This document shows, piece after piece, positions 46,525 through 58,229 of a DNA stretch of 64,000 bases. Numbering within the stretch: position 1 is the first letter of the stretch; every line of letters begins with the position of its first letter. This DNA is from Gnomoniopsis sp. IMI 355080. Lineage: Eukaryota > Ascomycota > Sordariomycetes > Diaporthales > Gnomoniaceae. The stretch lies in NCBI GenBank assembly GCA_027946555.1, contig JAPEVC010000090.1, positions 62,001 to 126,000 of the forward strand, written 5' to 3'. Below the pieces are notes generated by a model. That model was not told the DNA's origin. It worked only from the letters and a program-made list of their open reading frames with translations, and made no database searches. Position numbers and translations under genes: made by a program.

Positions 46525-47673
46525 ATGGAAGTCTCTGGGCCTATGGACCTTCTCCCACGGGGGAATATGGAGTCCAAAATCCACCCTGAAACGCTCATGC
46601 GCTCGAATACCACATCGAACAAGCCGCGAGCTCTACCAGCTGGTGTTCCGGGACTGCCACATCCGAAACAGCGCGGACTTCCGCCACAACCGACTTCTAC
46701 TGTCTCCTCCAAGTCTCCGGAGCCGGCACCCATAAAGACCAACCCGTGGAAACTTACACGCGAATTTGACGAGATTCTCGGAACATACCAAGAGCCAGAA
46801 CTCGTACCCCGGGTTCCAGCAACACAGCAAAATCATCAACCTCAACAGCAGGGATCAAATTGGAATCACGAACCTGGTCAACAGCTCCAAATAGAAGAGG
46901 GAGACATTTCATACGCCATGGCACAAAATCAGCGAGGGACACTCAACATTGCCTACGACCCCAACTGGCAAGGGCAACAACAGCAGCAATCACAGAATCA
47001 GATGCCCAGTAACCCGCCTCCAAACCGTTTTGACCTCGGATACGTCGATAAGAAACCCCAGGCCTTCGTCTCTCAGCAGGAGGTAGGGGCCGGATCTCCA
47101 GAGGACAGGCCATACCAACCCGACTGGATCACCGCAGAGACCAAGGATATCACAGATAGAAGCTACTACGATACAGACGCCAACAATGAGTCGTACACTC
47201 ACCAAGCCGTAGCCGTACGCGTTGCCGCACCCACAATGATCAACTATTCCGGCTCCGCGGATGATGAGTTTGAGCGGCCGAGGCAAGTGCCTGCTTTCAA
47301 CCCTCGCTCAACACGTATCATCCTCAAGGAGGACATCGATTTTCTCAAGGCCGTACGTGACGGAACTGAGCCGCCCCCATTGCCTGGCAGCCTACCTAGT
47401 TTGCCTGAGGCAGAGCAATATCGCAGGAGTAGTCAGGATTCTGCGCACTCGGACGTCTTTGTGCGGCAGCAGGATGTCGACTTCTACATGGCTCTGCTCG
47501 CAGGGTCTGAACCACCAACTGCATCGCCCGAGACTGATGCACTCGTGCAAGAGGAAGAAGAGATGCGCAGGCGGAGTGAGGCCGCTGCAGCGGAAGAGGC
47601 AGAGAGGCGGCGCCTGGAAGAGTTGCAAACCAACCAAAATGACCTGGACTTTTTGGCGGCACTGTTGCAATAG
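46525..47673 (+). CDS. Hypothetical low-complexity protein with three DxDF repeats
   Basis: A single exon encodes 382 residues. The ATG at 46525 (cacaATGG) is the best start; the frame is open upstream without a better one. The chain is hydrophilic, Pro/Gln-rich (QGQQQQQSQNQ), without membrane or signal segments. A short motif occurs three times in the C-terminal third: EDIDFLKAVRDGTEPP (about residue 269), QDVDFYMALLAGSEPP (about 316) and NDLDFLAALLQ at the extreme C-terminus. An acidic/Arg-rich helix (EEEEMRRRSEAAAAEEAERRRLEEL) lies between copies two and three. The repeats look like amphipathic acidic-hydrophobic docking helices. The family is not recognised; function unknown. Confidence 0.78.
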   Translation: MEVSGPMDLLPRGNMESKIHPETLMRSNTTSNKPRALPAGVPGLPHPKQRGLPPQPTSTVSSKSPEPAPIKTNPWKLTREFDEILGTYQEPELVPRVPATQQNHQPQQQGSNWNHEPGQQLQIEEGDISYAMAQNQRGTLNIAYDPNWQGQQQQQSQNQMPSNPPPNRFDLGYVDKKPQAFVSQQEVGAGSPEDRPYQPDWITAETKDITDRSYYDTDANNESYTHQAVAVRVAAPTMINYSGSADDEFERPRQVPAFNPRSTRIILKEDIDFLKAVRDGTEPPPLPGSLPSLPEAEQYRRSSQDSAHSDVFVRQQDVDFYMALLAGSEPPTASPETDALVQEEEEMRRRSEAAAAEEAERRRLEELQTNQNDLDFLAALLQ

Positions 47674-47839
47674 AACGTGCGCTACGGGGATTGGTCTAGG
47701 GAAAATGCATAAGGACTTCTGGACATACATACTTTTCTACACTAGCGGCAGCGTTCCTTCTTTTTTGATACTCTCAGTTTTTCATACATTCTCTTCCAGT
47801 TGTAGTCCAAGTCTCTACCCATTCATCCCCAACAACTGC

Positions 47840-48592
47840 TTAAGCAGGCAGCTTGCCATTCTTCTTGGCTTCATAGGTAGCAATAGCATCCATCAGCGCC
47901 GGACTGAGCGCATCATACGTCTCAAGCCCCTTGCTCTTGAATGTATTCCGAACCTCAACCATCCCCTCTGGGTCAAAGCCTTGCTCAATAATGCTGCTCA
48001 CAAAAGCAGCAAACTGCGGCTCCTGCCAGCCTTTCTCCTTGCTAAGTTCGACATGCACAAAGTCGAGCCCCTTGAACGGATGCTCCTTCTCAATGCGGCC
48101 GAACAGGTGCACACCGCAGTCCTTGCAAGCGTGGCGCTCGATGGTGGCGGACTTGTCGACCACGGCGAGCTTGGACTCGCCAGAGGTCACGGAGAGCTTG
48201 TCCTTGGGGATCACACCCACGACGCTGAAGAGTGCGCCCTTGGGCTTCCAGCATTTGGAGCAGCCACAGGCGTGGTTGTGCAGTACGTTGGAGCCCAGGG
48301 TGACTTCGACCGGCGAGCTGCTGCATTGGCACTTGATTCACTGAAAGTTAGTACGGTATTTGCGACAGACAAATATGGTTTCTGGAGGTGTCTGGGGCTT
48401 TTTTCAAGCTTTCCTAGGAGGTCCACAGTCGGAGGAACCGCAAAGACCCCTCTGCATCCAAGGGAAGCTCCAAGACGCTCTTGAAAACAGCATCATTGAA
48501 GACAGGGACCTACTTACTTGCAACTTTCCACCAGAGAAGTTGGCATCGCCCTTCTGAAGGTTATCGATGAGGGGGTGTAGGGAGGGCGCCAT
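47840..48592 (-). CDS. GFA-family enzyme (S-(hydroxymethyl)glutathione synthase-like)
   Basis: Two exons (48518-48592, 47840-48331) encode 188 residues. Joined, they give GGKLQ-CQCSSSPVEV, HACGCSKCWKPKGALF and ATIERHACKDCGVHLFGRIE, the zinc-binding cysteines of the Gfa/CENP-V fold. Members bind glutathione and are reported to help formaldehyde condense with it for detoxification. The 186-nt intron ends in tcAAG; a nearer TTTCAG, only about 7 nt from the ACTAAC branch, would put a stop in frame. The ATG at 48592 starts MAPSLHPLIDNLQKGDANFSGG, normal for fungal homologs. It is convergent with the DxDF-repeat gene, 166 nt apart. Length is near the family norm. Confidence 0.9.
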
Positions 48593-49863
48593 TGTAGGTT
48601 GATTTTGGTGAACTTATGTATCAATGGGTTGTCCGGTTGGTACAGCAGTTTTCGCGAGGGATTGTAGTGTTTCTAAACCTTGGAACAAGACTACTGCTTG
48701 CTCTCCGGGCAAATGCGGCCTTTTAAAGGAATATCAACTGACGTGATCCTGTGCATCCCCATAATGCCCCTCAATCCAAGAACCAAGTACCGGAATTGCA
48801 TCCTCGAGTCACTGCCCAGCCAAAGCATCTCCAACGCCCTGGCCACCTATGTCCTGCGTTGCCCCGTTTCGACATTTTTACTTCCCGAATGCCGAACCGT
48901 TATGTACCATAGGATAGGTTGATGATGATGACAAACTATCGCGACAGCGGACCGTTCTGCCAGGGGTCGCGCACTCTGTCATATCGGAGTATCATTTTAA
49001 CGAATGGCATCCATGCAGTTGGAGAACCGAGAAGCTTAGCGAGCTTCCAGTTGCACAGCGCCAAGTGAAAACCTATGAGAAGGGGAAAAAAAAATTTGGA
49101 ACAGGAGGTAGCAGGATTATGGCATAGAGGCAGGAAAAAACGAAGAACCTCTGGCCTATTCGAAGAGATGTGATGGTCTTATATCTTGTGAGTCGAGCAC
49201 GAGGACCTTGATGACCATTCATTGCAGAGAGTGACAAAGCTTCCCTGTGTGCCGGTACGCTCGCGGCCTCATAGACAAGCAGCCAAGGTGGTTCTCTGTT
49301 TGACTTCACAAGGATGAGCCTCCGCCACAAGAACAGGGATTGCCAATGACATATATCGGAACCGTGTGGAAGAACTTCGTCCCGGAACTCGTCTGGCTGC
49401 ACCCGATTCTAATGCTCCTTGCTCAGAGCTCAGAGCCTCCGGGAACAATCACAATTATGTGCCTTTCACAGGACCTAGGTATTGACCTATACACTGGCTG
49501 CAATCTATCTGGATTGGCTCGGTTGGACGGGGGCTGTGAAAGGGGGGGGGGGTGTCAAGTTCGTCATGTCACTGAAAAGCACACAAAAACTACAAGGTGT
49601 GAATCATCGCGTTAAGATTTCAGAAAAAACTAAGTACTAGGCATAATAAAGCCCTCTCTACCACTCCTCCAAGACTGAACGACTAACCATTATTTGGCCG
49701 TAAATCCTGGAGATCCAGGACTGCTGCCATCCTCCACTCTCATCAAAGCTCACTAATACCCTAGGGTAGGGACCCTTCGCCCATGAATGGTGACAGCTTG
49801 TAGAACGCCCAGGGGCACCTGACCAATTCCTTGCGTACCGTACGCGTAGGAGCTGGCAAAGAC
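48593..49863. other. 1.3-kb spacer
   Basis: No gene is supported. It includes a G-run (49540-49552) and the palindrome TACCCTAGGGTA at 49757-49768. Confidence 0.45.
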
Positions 49864-52251
49864 TCAGAGGTCCGCTCTGTCGAAGAACTCAACTTGAACG
49901 TTCTTGGTGGCTTGCTTCCTGCCTTTATGCAAGACTGCAAGGTCTGTAACTCCGGAGGAGCACTGCATCACGGCTTGGAACTCCACTTCATAGAACTCAT
50001 CATTCACCGTGTTGTAGCGCTTTGGGAGTTTGCTCCAGTGGATGTTGGCTGTCCACTTCATCTCGGAGTATTTGACGACAGACTTTTCCTTGCGCGAGGG
50101 AGGAGGGGATGTTCTACACATCCAGAGTGTGGTGGACAGAGAGTCAGGAATCTCGTCAACATCAACGAGCCTGTAGAAGTCGTGACGAAACTTCTTGTCC
50201 GTCGCTAAGTCGTCTCCCTAGGCAATTCAGTATGCCATATATGATTCTCAAGTGAAAGGAATGCGTCTTACTTCGTTTATCAGCCATTTCATCTGGTTGG
50301 TAGCCTTCCAGAGTTGTTGCTGAGGGTCGAATATCTTGTCTTCAATAGAATGTTTGGTAGGGTCCCAAGCCTCTCGACAAACAATTCCGTAGGAGGCGCC
50401 TGAAAGTCTGTGAGTCAATTATGGAAGCTAGAGGGAAGAGTAAAGTAGTGTGCGGTGCCGCGACTTACGTGCAACTCTCGACCGTATCTCGACGCTGAGG
50501 GGAGAATCGACCTTCTCTACAGTCATACCATGAATGACGGCCCCACGGCAGATCGCACTCCAACTATGATAATTTAGCATGGCGCATTGGTATTTTCACG
50601 TTGAGGAGTGTACTTACGGCTCGGCTCCCTCCGACTGCAATATCTCAATGCCACTGTCTCCAATGTGCTTCTCCAACCATTCGTACAGGTACCTGCACCT
50701 GCCGAATCCGCCGACAAGAACGATGTACTGTGAAACGAAGAAAAGGATCAGCATACCATAAAGACAGCGCAGGGTTGTAAGAGCCGCAATTGACCTTTGG
50801 CATCTTGCCTTCTTTCTTCAGCACGGAATGGACTTGACCGAACACCAAAGTCTCAATCTTCTCTAGTACAGGCCTGAAGACCTCATTCAAATCCTTAGCG
50901 GTGATTTGAATGGTCACTCGTCCCTTGGTGATGTCAAGGAGGCCAGCTTCGTAGAGGCTCATAGGAGCAACGATACTGAAATCCTTGTCCCAAACAACTG
51001 TGAACTTTCTGCGCATACTCTGCCAGTCCTCAGATATAATTCTGTCCATGTCCTTGGCTGAAATGTGGTCCCACAGTATTGGATTGACCTCATCAAACTT
51101 CTTTTTGAGAAGTAGGTTGAAGCGTGCATCAACAAAGACTGCGCCAGCCAAGGCACCAGCACCTTTTACGATCTCGCGGATCGTCATGGGTTCAATAGTA
51201 TTGACTCGATATGCGATCAAGTCAACGGTGCCACCACCACAATCGCATACCACGAAGCTGTCGCCAGGCTCAACATCGCAACGCCCATCGATGCGCTTGA
51301 GCGTTGCTAGAGCCGCAGCTTCGGGTTCCGCAACGAACGTCAGAACCGTGTCAGCTACTCCGAGACGCTTTTCAAGGATTCCAGCAGCCCTAACAGCTTG
51401 CATCATCCTTTCACGAGAATAGTCCGGCCCTGCATCCAGTATCAATATCGCGTATGTCAAGATCTCGACGTTATGGACCAAGCACATGGGGAAGTAATTC
51501 AAGGGTGTGGTGTACTCACAAATGGCAGGCAAAGTCACGACGACATGAAATCGGGACCGATCCACAGTGACCGCACCAACCTCTTTCTTCACTTTCTTTA
51601 GGCAGTTCTTCCAGAGATGATCCAAGTACGAAGCAATGACCTCCTCACATGTCATTCCCAGCTCACGCAGACGGTCGCGAGCTTTCATGACGTGTCCAGA
51701 GGTGCGAACCTCTTCGGGTAGGTCATCCTCATCGACCAGCAAGAGCTTGAACCACTCGATAGTGCTGGCGGCACTCTTGTCGACAGGGTCGCCCCAGATG
51801 AATTGGCTGCGGGCGAACTGGACGGCTGAGGGAACTTTGGGGTTGTCGTTGTTGCTGTCGTCTAGGTCCATCAGGACTGAGATCTGGTCAAGCTTATCCA
51901 GGCAGGCATAAGCAACGCCAGAGTACCTGTAGATAATGTCAGATTAGCCATTCTTGTGATGAGTTTTGCCGTGGACAGAAAATGTACTCACGTAGTGCCG
52001 AAGTCGAGGCCAAAAACAATCTTTGGGGCGTTCTTGGAGGCCAGCGTACTTGCTTCGGATTTCTCTCGTTTCACACTCACAGAATTGGGAGTTTTCTTGG
52101 CGGCAGGACTGCCGTTGCAGCCGGCTGAGCTGTTTGACGCAGGTCGCTTTCGCGACGGTGTCTTTGGCTTCGCGGCTTTTGCCTTCCGCTCTGATGGCGG
52201 GACGAAATTGTCCAGGACCTCCAGCTCGTCGTCTGATGAGTAGAAGTCCAT
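49864..52251 (-). CDS. Hsp70-like ATPase-domain protein (HSPA12-like)
   Basis: Seven exons (51992-52251, 51520-51926, 50795-51429, 50618-50727, 50469-50563, 50272-50399, 49864-50217) encode 662 residues; every junction is in phase. The actin-like ATPase motifs are present: phosphate-1 GLDFGTTYSGVAYA (about residues 80-93), phosphate-2 VVCDCGGGTVDL (about 282) and the adenosine motif VLVGGFGRCRYL (about 437). The substrate-binding half of true Hsp70 is replaced by a divergent C-terminus. Fungi carry expanded sets of such proteins, mostly uncharacterised. The first 75 residues are unusual: an acidic start (YSSDDELEVLD) and then a Lys/Arg/Ser-rich stretch with PSRKRP, resembling a nuclear signal. 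One intron uses a GTCAAT donor. Confidence 0.9.
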
Positions 52252-53397
52252 CGTGCTGTTCTTGAGGGATTCAATGAGATGGAAGGGACGAGTATTCCAG
52301 GGTGATGTTTGGAAAGAGGTTGCTACTTGAAGTTGCGAAATTAGGAAGGTAGTCAGGCAAAGACGGAAGGCAAACTGTAACTAGGAGTGAAGTGGGATTC
52401 GTCGACAAAGGGCCGAATGAATCAAAAGGGTTGGTAAATGGAGGAGTTTGACGGAAGTTCGGCAACAAAAAGGTTGAACAGCAAAGTCGTGCTCGATAAA
52501 AGAGGGTGATACCACCAAAGGCTCAGAAGGAGACCGACGCCAGGGCACCAGAGATTCCACCTTCGTAGGAAGTAGGTTTTGCATAACAATAGAAAGGTCA
52601 AAGTCAGGGCCTACTTACCGTTCAAACAAGAATACCTGAGAAATGGGTGACGAAATGAAGGATTTGGAAGAGGAATGAATACGCGTTGGAGGGGCCTGGG
52701 AAAATGAAACTCTCGTTGGAGGCTGTATCTCAGCCTGTAGTCAGGTTCGCGAGTAAGTTGTGTTCGAATACTTGAAGTCAAAGAAGTTGTGAATTGGAGA
52801 AAGGCATTAAGATGTAGTGGCAGGATCGACCGTTGCACATCCAGGAGAGGTCGTTTTTGTATCTGACAGAGGATGGGGGTCTCCTGTTGAGCTCACGAGA
52901 ACAATCTGGCTCAGCTAAGCGGCATTGTGCCAGCCTTTCTGACGAGGCTGCCCGCCAGTGATTTTTCCAAGGCCAATTACAGTGGAAAGCCCAATTTTAC
53001 TTTCAAACAATCTACAATACATCATAACTGCCTGGATTTCCCACCCCGCTACTAACATCGCTGGTCTGTGTCTTTCTTTCTCTCAACTGTGCATCTTGGC
53101 CATTCCTAACAATTGACTTCCAAGCTGTTGCAGGGTACATAGCATGTCTGCAAACCTTGGATCTTGTCCAAGATTGAAGTTTGTGCTTCTTCTTCTCCCC
53201 ACTCAGCATCACAGATTTGGATTGCTACCTCCTATTTCACTACGAATTCACTGCTTACTTTCCACCGAGCAGTCCACCAAACCATTACCTTCCTACATTG
53301 GGTACCAAGGAAAGTATCATTTACTGGCACGCTACAACTTATCTGACAGTTTCTGAGTAGCTGAGAGGGTTCTGCTCAAAATCAGTTACTGCCAACC
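52252..53397. other. Divergent intergenic region
   Basis: This is the shared promoter region for the leftward Hsp70-like gene and the rightward coiled-coil gene. No gene is supported; several C/T- or A/G-rich blocks are present. Confidence 0.45.
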
Positions 53398-55822
53398 ATG
53401 GCGCCCGAAGCCCCAAACGAAGGACCACAAGATCGACGAGACGAGCAAACGGGACACCAGCAACGCAAGTCTGAGTCCCGTCAAGATGAAAAGACGCCCG
53501 ATCCTGCTGCCAATTTCCATTGCGACCAAAGCATCGGCGGCACAAGAAATGACATAATTGATCTTACAGAGGATGCTCAAGACACCAGAGATGAGTCTCG
53601 CAAGCACGTTCCCGACGGAGAGTCTCACGACCCTGATACTTCTAACAAGCGCGCAAAACTCTGCGGTGACCGCGATGAACGCGCTGCGACTTTCGAGGAG
53701 ACAACCAACGCAAATCCCTCCGACCACTCCAGCCCTTGCAGCTCCACCGGCACGATGTCTGACAACGAGGTCCTAAACTCAATAGTCGACTTCGATAGTC
53801 TTCTGGAACTTACGGCGAAGAGCAAACAAGAACTGGATGAGAAGGGGCGAGAACTCGAACTTGAGCGCGCCGCGCATTCAACTGCAAAGGACATTGTGCT
53901 GTTCCAACTTAGTGCCATGGGAAGGCAGCATGATGCTTCACAACAAAAGCTCCAAGACGACCATAAGCAAGAGTTACGGGAATTGCGAGAAAAGGCCAAG
54001 CATGATGTTCAATCTATTGTCTCTGAGAAGATCAAGGCCTGTGAGGCGCTAGAGATTCAACTTCAGGGTGTCCGCCACGAGAAAGAGACCTTCGCCCGCT
54101 CACAGGTGAAAGAATTGCTCGCCGTGCGCCGCGAGCGCGACATCGCGAAGAAAGAACTTATTGAGCGAAACGCCCAGCTTGAAGATGCGCAACTTGAAAT
54201 TCAGGCAGCACAAGCGGACCAAAAGACGATCAAGGAGCTTTATGAATCTAAGAGAGGCGTCAACAAGAAACTCGAGAATCGAAACAGATTTCTCGAGAAG
54301 CGACACACCAGTGTCCAAGAAAATCTAAAGGCTTCACAGACAGGTGCGTCAAACATCTGTTCACTAACGATCAAGCATTAATGTGATCACAAATGGAACA
54401 TGAGTCGGACAATGCTCAGTACAAAACCCGGATTGAAGAACTTCAGGCTCAGGCAGACGAGCTTCAGACTGCGCTCGAGTCTCAGATTGAGAAACACAAT
54501 GAGACCACGAATGATTTGCTTCAGCAGTTACGAGACAGCCAAGGTCTAAGTCAGCGGTACAACTTCAAAATCTCGGACGAGGAGATTGTTGAGAAATGGG
54601 GAGATTTGCGCCACAACCTCTGCCAATTTGTGGACAGGTACACACGCCCAATCCAACTATCAACACAACATCTGGACGGAATGTGGATGAAGCTGTCGCC
54701 CATCATTCGCGAATTAGCAGCCTCCCCGCTGGTGTCCGCCTTCGCTTTGGAAGCATATCTGTGGACCTGGTTGGACTCCGTTGTTTTTAACCTTGATTCC
54801 TTAGTCTGGTCTGGAAGCCTGGGTAAGTCTTTTACTGAGCTATGCACGCAAGTAGAAAGTAAGTTCCCTCCATGTTCACGCGCATGTGCCCGCCATGTAG
54901 CTGACTTTGAGACACGGGTCAAGGTCGGGACACGGATTACGAGCTCCAAGCAGAGTATCATAGCTGGAGAGCAACCTCTAGCAACATCCTGAGTCGACTC
55001 AGCGAGCGTGAATATACCCACGAATTATATCATGCCCATGTGCACTCCTTGGCAAAACGCTTGCACGAGCTACTCGGACCCAACTTCATCCAGGAGAACG
55101 CCTTCCAGGAGCTTGTTGCCATTTTCAATGATGCTCGGGACTTCGAAATCATGCGCCGCAAGTTGAAGTCATGTGTAAGCATTCGCTTTGATTTCCAGTA
55201 CAACGATGCCATCAAGAGACGTTATGACACACTAGTTGAAGATGCTTTAATGCAGAAGCGTGATCCAGAGTTGTCAAAGATCATTCCTGGTCTCGAGGGA
55301 TGGCCAGGGTCAACAGTCAGGTTGGTGGTGTCTCCAGCAATTGTGAGATGGGGCAACAGCAATGGTGCCGACTACGATCGTCAGACATGTCTTGTCAAGA
55401 TGGACGTCCTTTTTTCTCATTCCTCTGATGACCTCCCCCGACTCACAGACCAGCCAGTGCTAGCTACAGGCGATGAGAAATCTGGACAACCGATTAGCAT
55501 CGATAATGGAAATCCTCTTTCAGCGGGGACCAAAAAGGAAGACGACACTCAGGGTGAGCGCCAGCTTGTACCCACTACACCAAGTCAGTCAGCTAGACTT
55601 GCGGATACCACCCCAGCAAGCACAGCGATCAACACAAGATCTCGGCCTCATCGTGCTACCAAAGGCAAAGCCAGACAAAAGTGTTACATACAACAGAAGG
55701 AGGAGCCTGAGGAAAATGACGAGTTGAGTGGCGACCCGAGTGACTTCCAGGGCACCAAGGATACGAAGCCTCCCAGGTCGAAGAAGAGCATCTCCACGGG
55801 TGATGGCGACGGCGGACGATGA
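53398..55822 (+). CDS. Coiled-coil protein, gene model uncertain at intron 1
   Basis: Exon 1 (53398-54343) encodes a charged, disordered N-terminus with NDIIDLTED (a SUMO-interaction-like motif) and then about 190 residues of heptad coiled coil. Exon 2 ends at 54858; exon 3 is 54924-55822 after an intron ending in tcAAG. The natural acceptor for intron 1, tcAAG at 54375 after a TTCACTAAC branch, continues the coil (SQMEHESDNAQYK) but only through a TGA at 54384-54386. An acceptor at 54438 (tgAAG) avoids it, giving 754 residues. The C-terminal part has a folded region (HELYHAHVHSLAKRLHELLGP, RRYDTLVEDALMQ), then a polar tail with a PRSKKS basic end. The function is unknown. This is either an intact gene with an unusual acceptor or a nonsense allele. 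Confidence 0.65.
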
Positions 55823-56832
55823 TCGATAGATGTTTGAGGCACCTTCGGTCCAGCATAGCGTTACCTTAGTTGTCAAGGAGCTGGCATGGAGGGATCCGAA
55901 CTCGCTGAACATGAGACAAGGAATAGACCAATATCAGGAGTGCTCCTTATCGAACGCTCAACAAGCTTCCATAACGAAAATCAGTAAACATGGAAGGGAC
56001 ACACGGTATTGCAATCGCATTTGTCTGGGAGGTAGGGGAAGACAGAAAGGGAAATTCGGAAGAATAGAATGAGCTCTGGGCTTTTCGTTAGCCTCGCAAG
56101 CTGCAATGTCCTGGCAGGACTTGGGATTTGGTACACATTTGATTTTTGACGGACAATTCAGAGCAGTAATACAGAAAAATCAAATCTCGGAGTGCTTGTG
56201 ACGACTCCTTGATGGTGAAAATATCTGTTGGCATATGAGGATCAATTAGCAGGAAAGACAGCCTACGGCGGAAAGGTGCAAACAATAAGGTGTCAGCCTT
56301 CCAATTTGACTCCATCAACAATATCTCGTTGTCTTCTATAACGTACACTAACGTAACCACTTGAATAGGCGGTGATGGATACAGTCTCCCTCGCGACACC
56401 GAGAAAGACATCGATTACGCCATGGGTTGGGTGAATCTAGTCCCGAACGGCCTCCGACTGGCCATTCCACGGAACTAGTCCACTTTATGAGGGCTAGGAG
56501 TTGTTGGCTCGGGACTGAGTGTTTCAACGGACCTTTGAGGTTTTGAGTTGGAGGTCGTACTCCAAATATTTTCGGTCGTCCTTCCACCCGTTGCAACTCC
56601 GCTGCTGTTCCGGCAGGAGGTGGAAGATGTTGAAGGCTAATATAATGCCATTTCAAATACCGCACATGTGGGGTAACACATAGATGTAGTCATATCCGTA
56701 ATTAGTAAGCTGCGAGTGACGACGGGGTGGATATGGAACGCGATCATTTCTAGCAATACACGATCTCAGGCTACAGCTTCTACAAACATCCTCAACATAG
56801 AAGGCACGATTTCTCACAGGCAGAGACAAAAG
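55823..56832. other. 1.0-kb spacer
   Basis: No gene is supported. Minus-strand frames (56088-56665) have no visible relatives. The right end is the FAD monooxygenase promoter. Confidence 0.45.
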
Positions 56833-58216
56833 ATGCAGGACACCGCTACGTCCAAAAACGGCTTCACCAAGCCTTTCCGCATCGCCATCGTCGGCGGCGC
56901 CATCGGCGGGCTCTCATGTGCCCTTTTTCTCGACCATTTTATCCGGAGGCTCCCGCCAACAGCACATGCCATTGAGATTGATGTCTACGAGCAAGCATCG
57001 CAGTACCGTGAGATCGGCGCCGGTGTCGGCATCGGGCTCAATGCTGCGAAATTGCTGCACACCATCCCCGGCGTCGGCGAGGGCATGAATCGGATTCAAG
57101 GGCGGGCAGGCGGGGGATGGTTCACTTTTGTGCGGTGGGACAATGGCAGGGAGATTACGCATGTCGACATGCCGGGAGATCCGACGGATAAAGTGCGGCC
57201 GAGCTCGATGGCGAGGAGTGAGTTCTTGGAGGTTTTGTTGGAGAGGATACGGGAGGGAAATGCGGCGAGGTTGTGGACGGGTAAGAAGTTTATGAGCGTC
57301 AAGGTAAGTCCCTTTTTTGTACGGAGCGTGTGTACAGTGAGCGGATGCTAAGGCTACGGGACAGGATCTTGGGCAAGACGGCGTCGAGATCACTTTTGCA
57401 GACAACACCACCGCCACGGCCGACCTCCTTATCGGCAGTGACGGAATCCACAGCGAGGTGCGCAAGCAGTTCATCTCAGGCAAGGCCCTCTACTCTGGCA
57501 AAATCGCCTACCGCGGTATCGTGCCCATAGCCGCCCTCCCCAAAGAGACCTGGCCCGGCCGCTCGTGGTCCGTGATCTGGATGGCTCGACACAAGCATTT
57601 CCTCGTCTTCCCCATCAGTCAGAACAAGAGCCTTAATATTGTGGCGTTCATTGCTAAGCGTGAGGAGGAGATACCGGATCTGCGTGAGAGCTGGACCAGT
57701 ACCTGCGACAGGAAGGAGCTGGAGGCGGATTTTGGGGATTGCGAAGATACGGTGCATAAGATCATCGCGTTAATGGATGAAAGGCCCAGTAAATGGCGAA
57801 TTAACGACCATGAGCCAGTGTCTCAATGGAATTTCCTAGATGGAAAGGTTGTGTTGTTGGGTGACGCATGTCATGCCACGACACCACATCAGGGCGCTGG
57901 AGCTGGCCAGGCAGTTGAGGATGGGTATATAATTTCCAAGGCACTGGCAGATTGGTTGGAAAGTGGTAAAAAACAACCGGTGCAGGAGTGGATGCAGCTG
58001 TACCAGACCATTCGGCTACCAAGGGCACAGAAGGTAGTCACCACAAGTCGGCAGGCGGGTGCGTTGTATGAGTTTGAGTCTCCAGACCTCATTGACTTGC
58101 CTTATGATGATGCGGTACCAATTGTGGCGGAGAGATTGCAGACTAGGATGAACTGGATATGGACAGAGGATCTTGATTCGATATACAGCAAGGCACGGCA
58201 AGAGGCAGGATTGTAG
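56833..58216 (+). CDS. FAD-dependent monooxygenase (salicylate hydroxylase-like)
   Basis: Two exons (56833-57303, 57365-58216; 61-nt intron) encode 440 residues. The dinucleotide-binding start IAIVGGAIGG (about residues 17-26) has the GxGxxG-type Gly pattern with one Ala substitution. GIGLNAAKLL, the IGSDGIHS (DG) motif and the GDACHATTPHQGAGAGQAVEDG (GD) motif near residue 323 define a group A flavoprotein hydroxylase. Such enzymes use NAD(P)H and O2 to hydroxylate, and sometimes decarboxylate, aromatic substrates such as salicylate. No signal or membrane segment. Tail-to-tail with the HET gene: the two stop codons are 13 nt apart. The ATG at 56833 precedes the Rossmann fold by the usual distance. 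The substrate is not assignable. Confidence 0.92.
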
Positions 58217-58229
58217 AATAGGAGCGTTT

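Noticed and set aside
47261..48484. 407-codon plus-strand frame across the DxDF-repeat gene and the GFA gene
   Set aside because: It overlaps two well-supported genes in wrong frames and shows no coherent domain.
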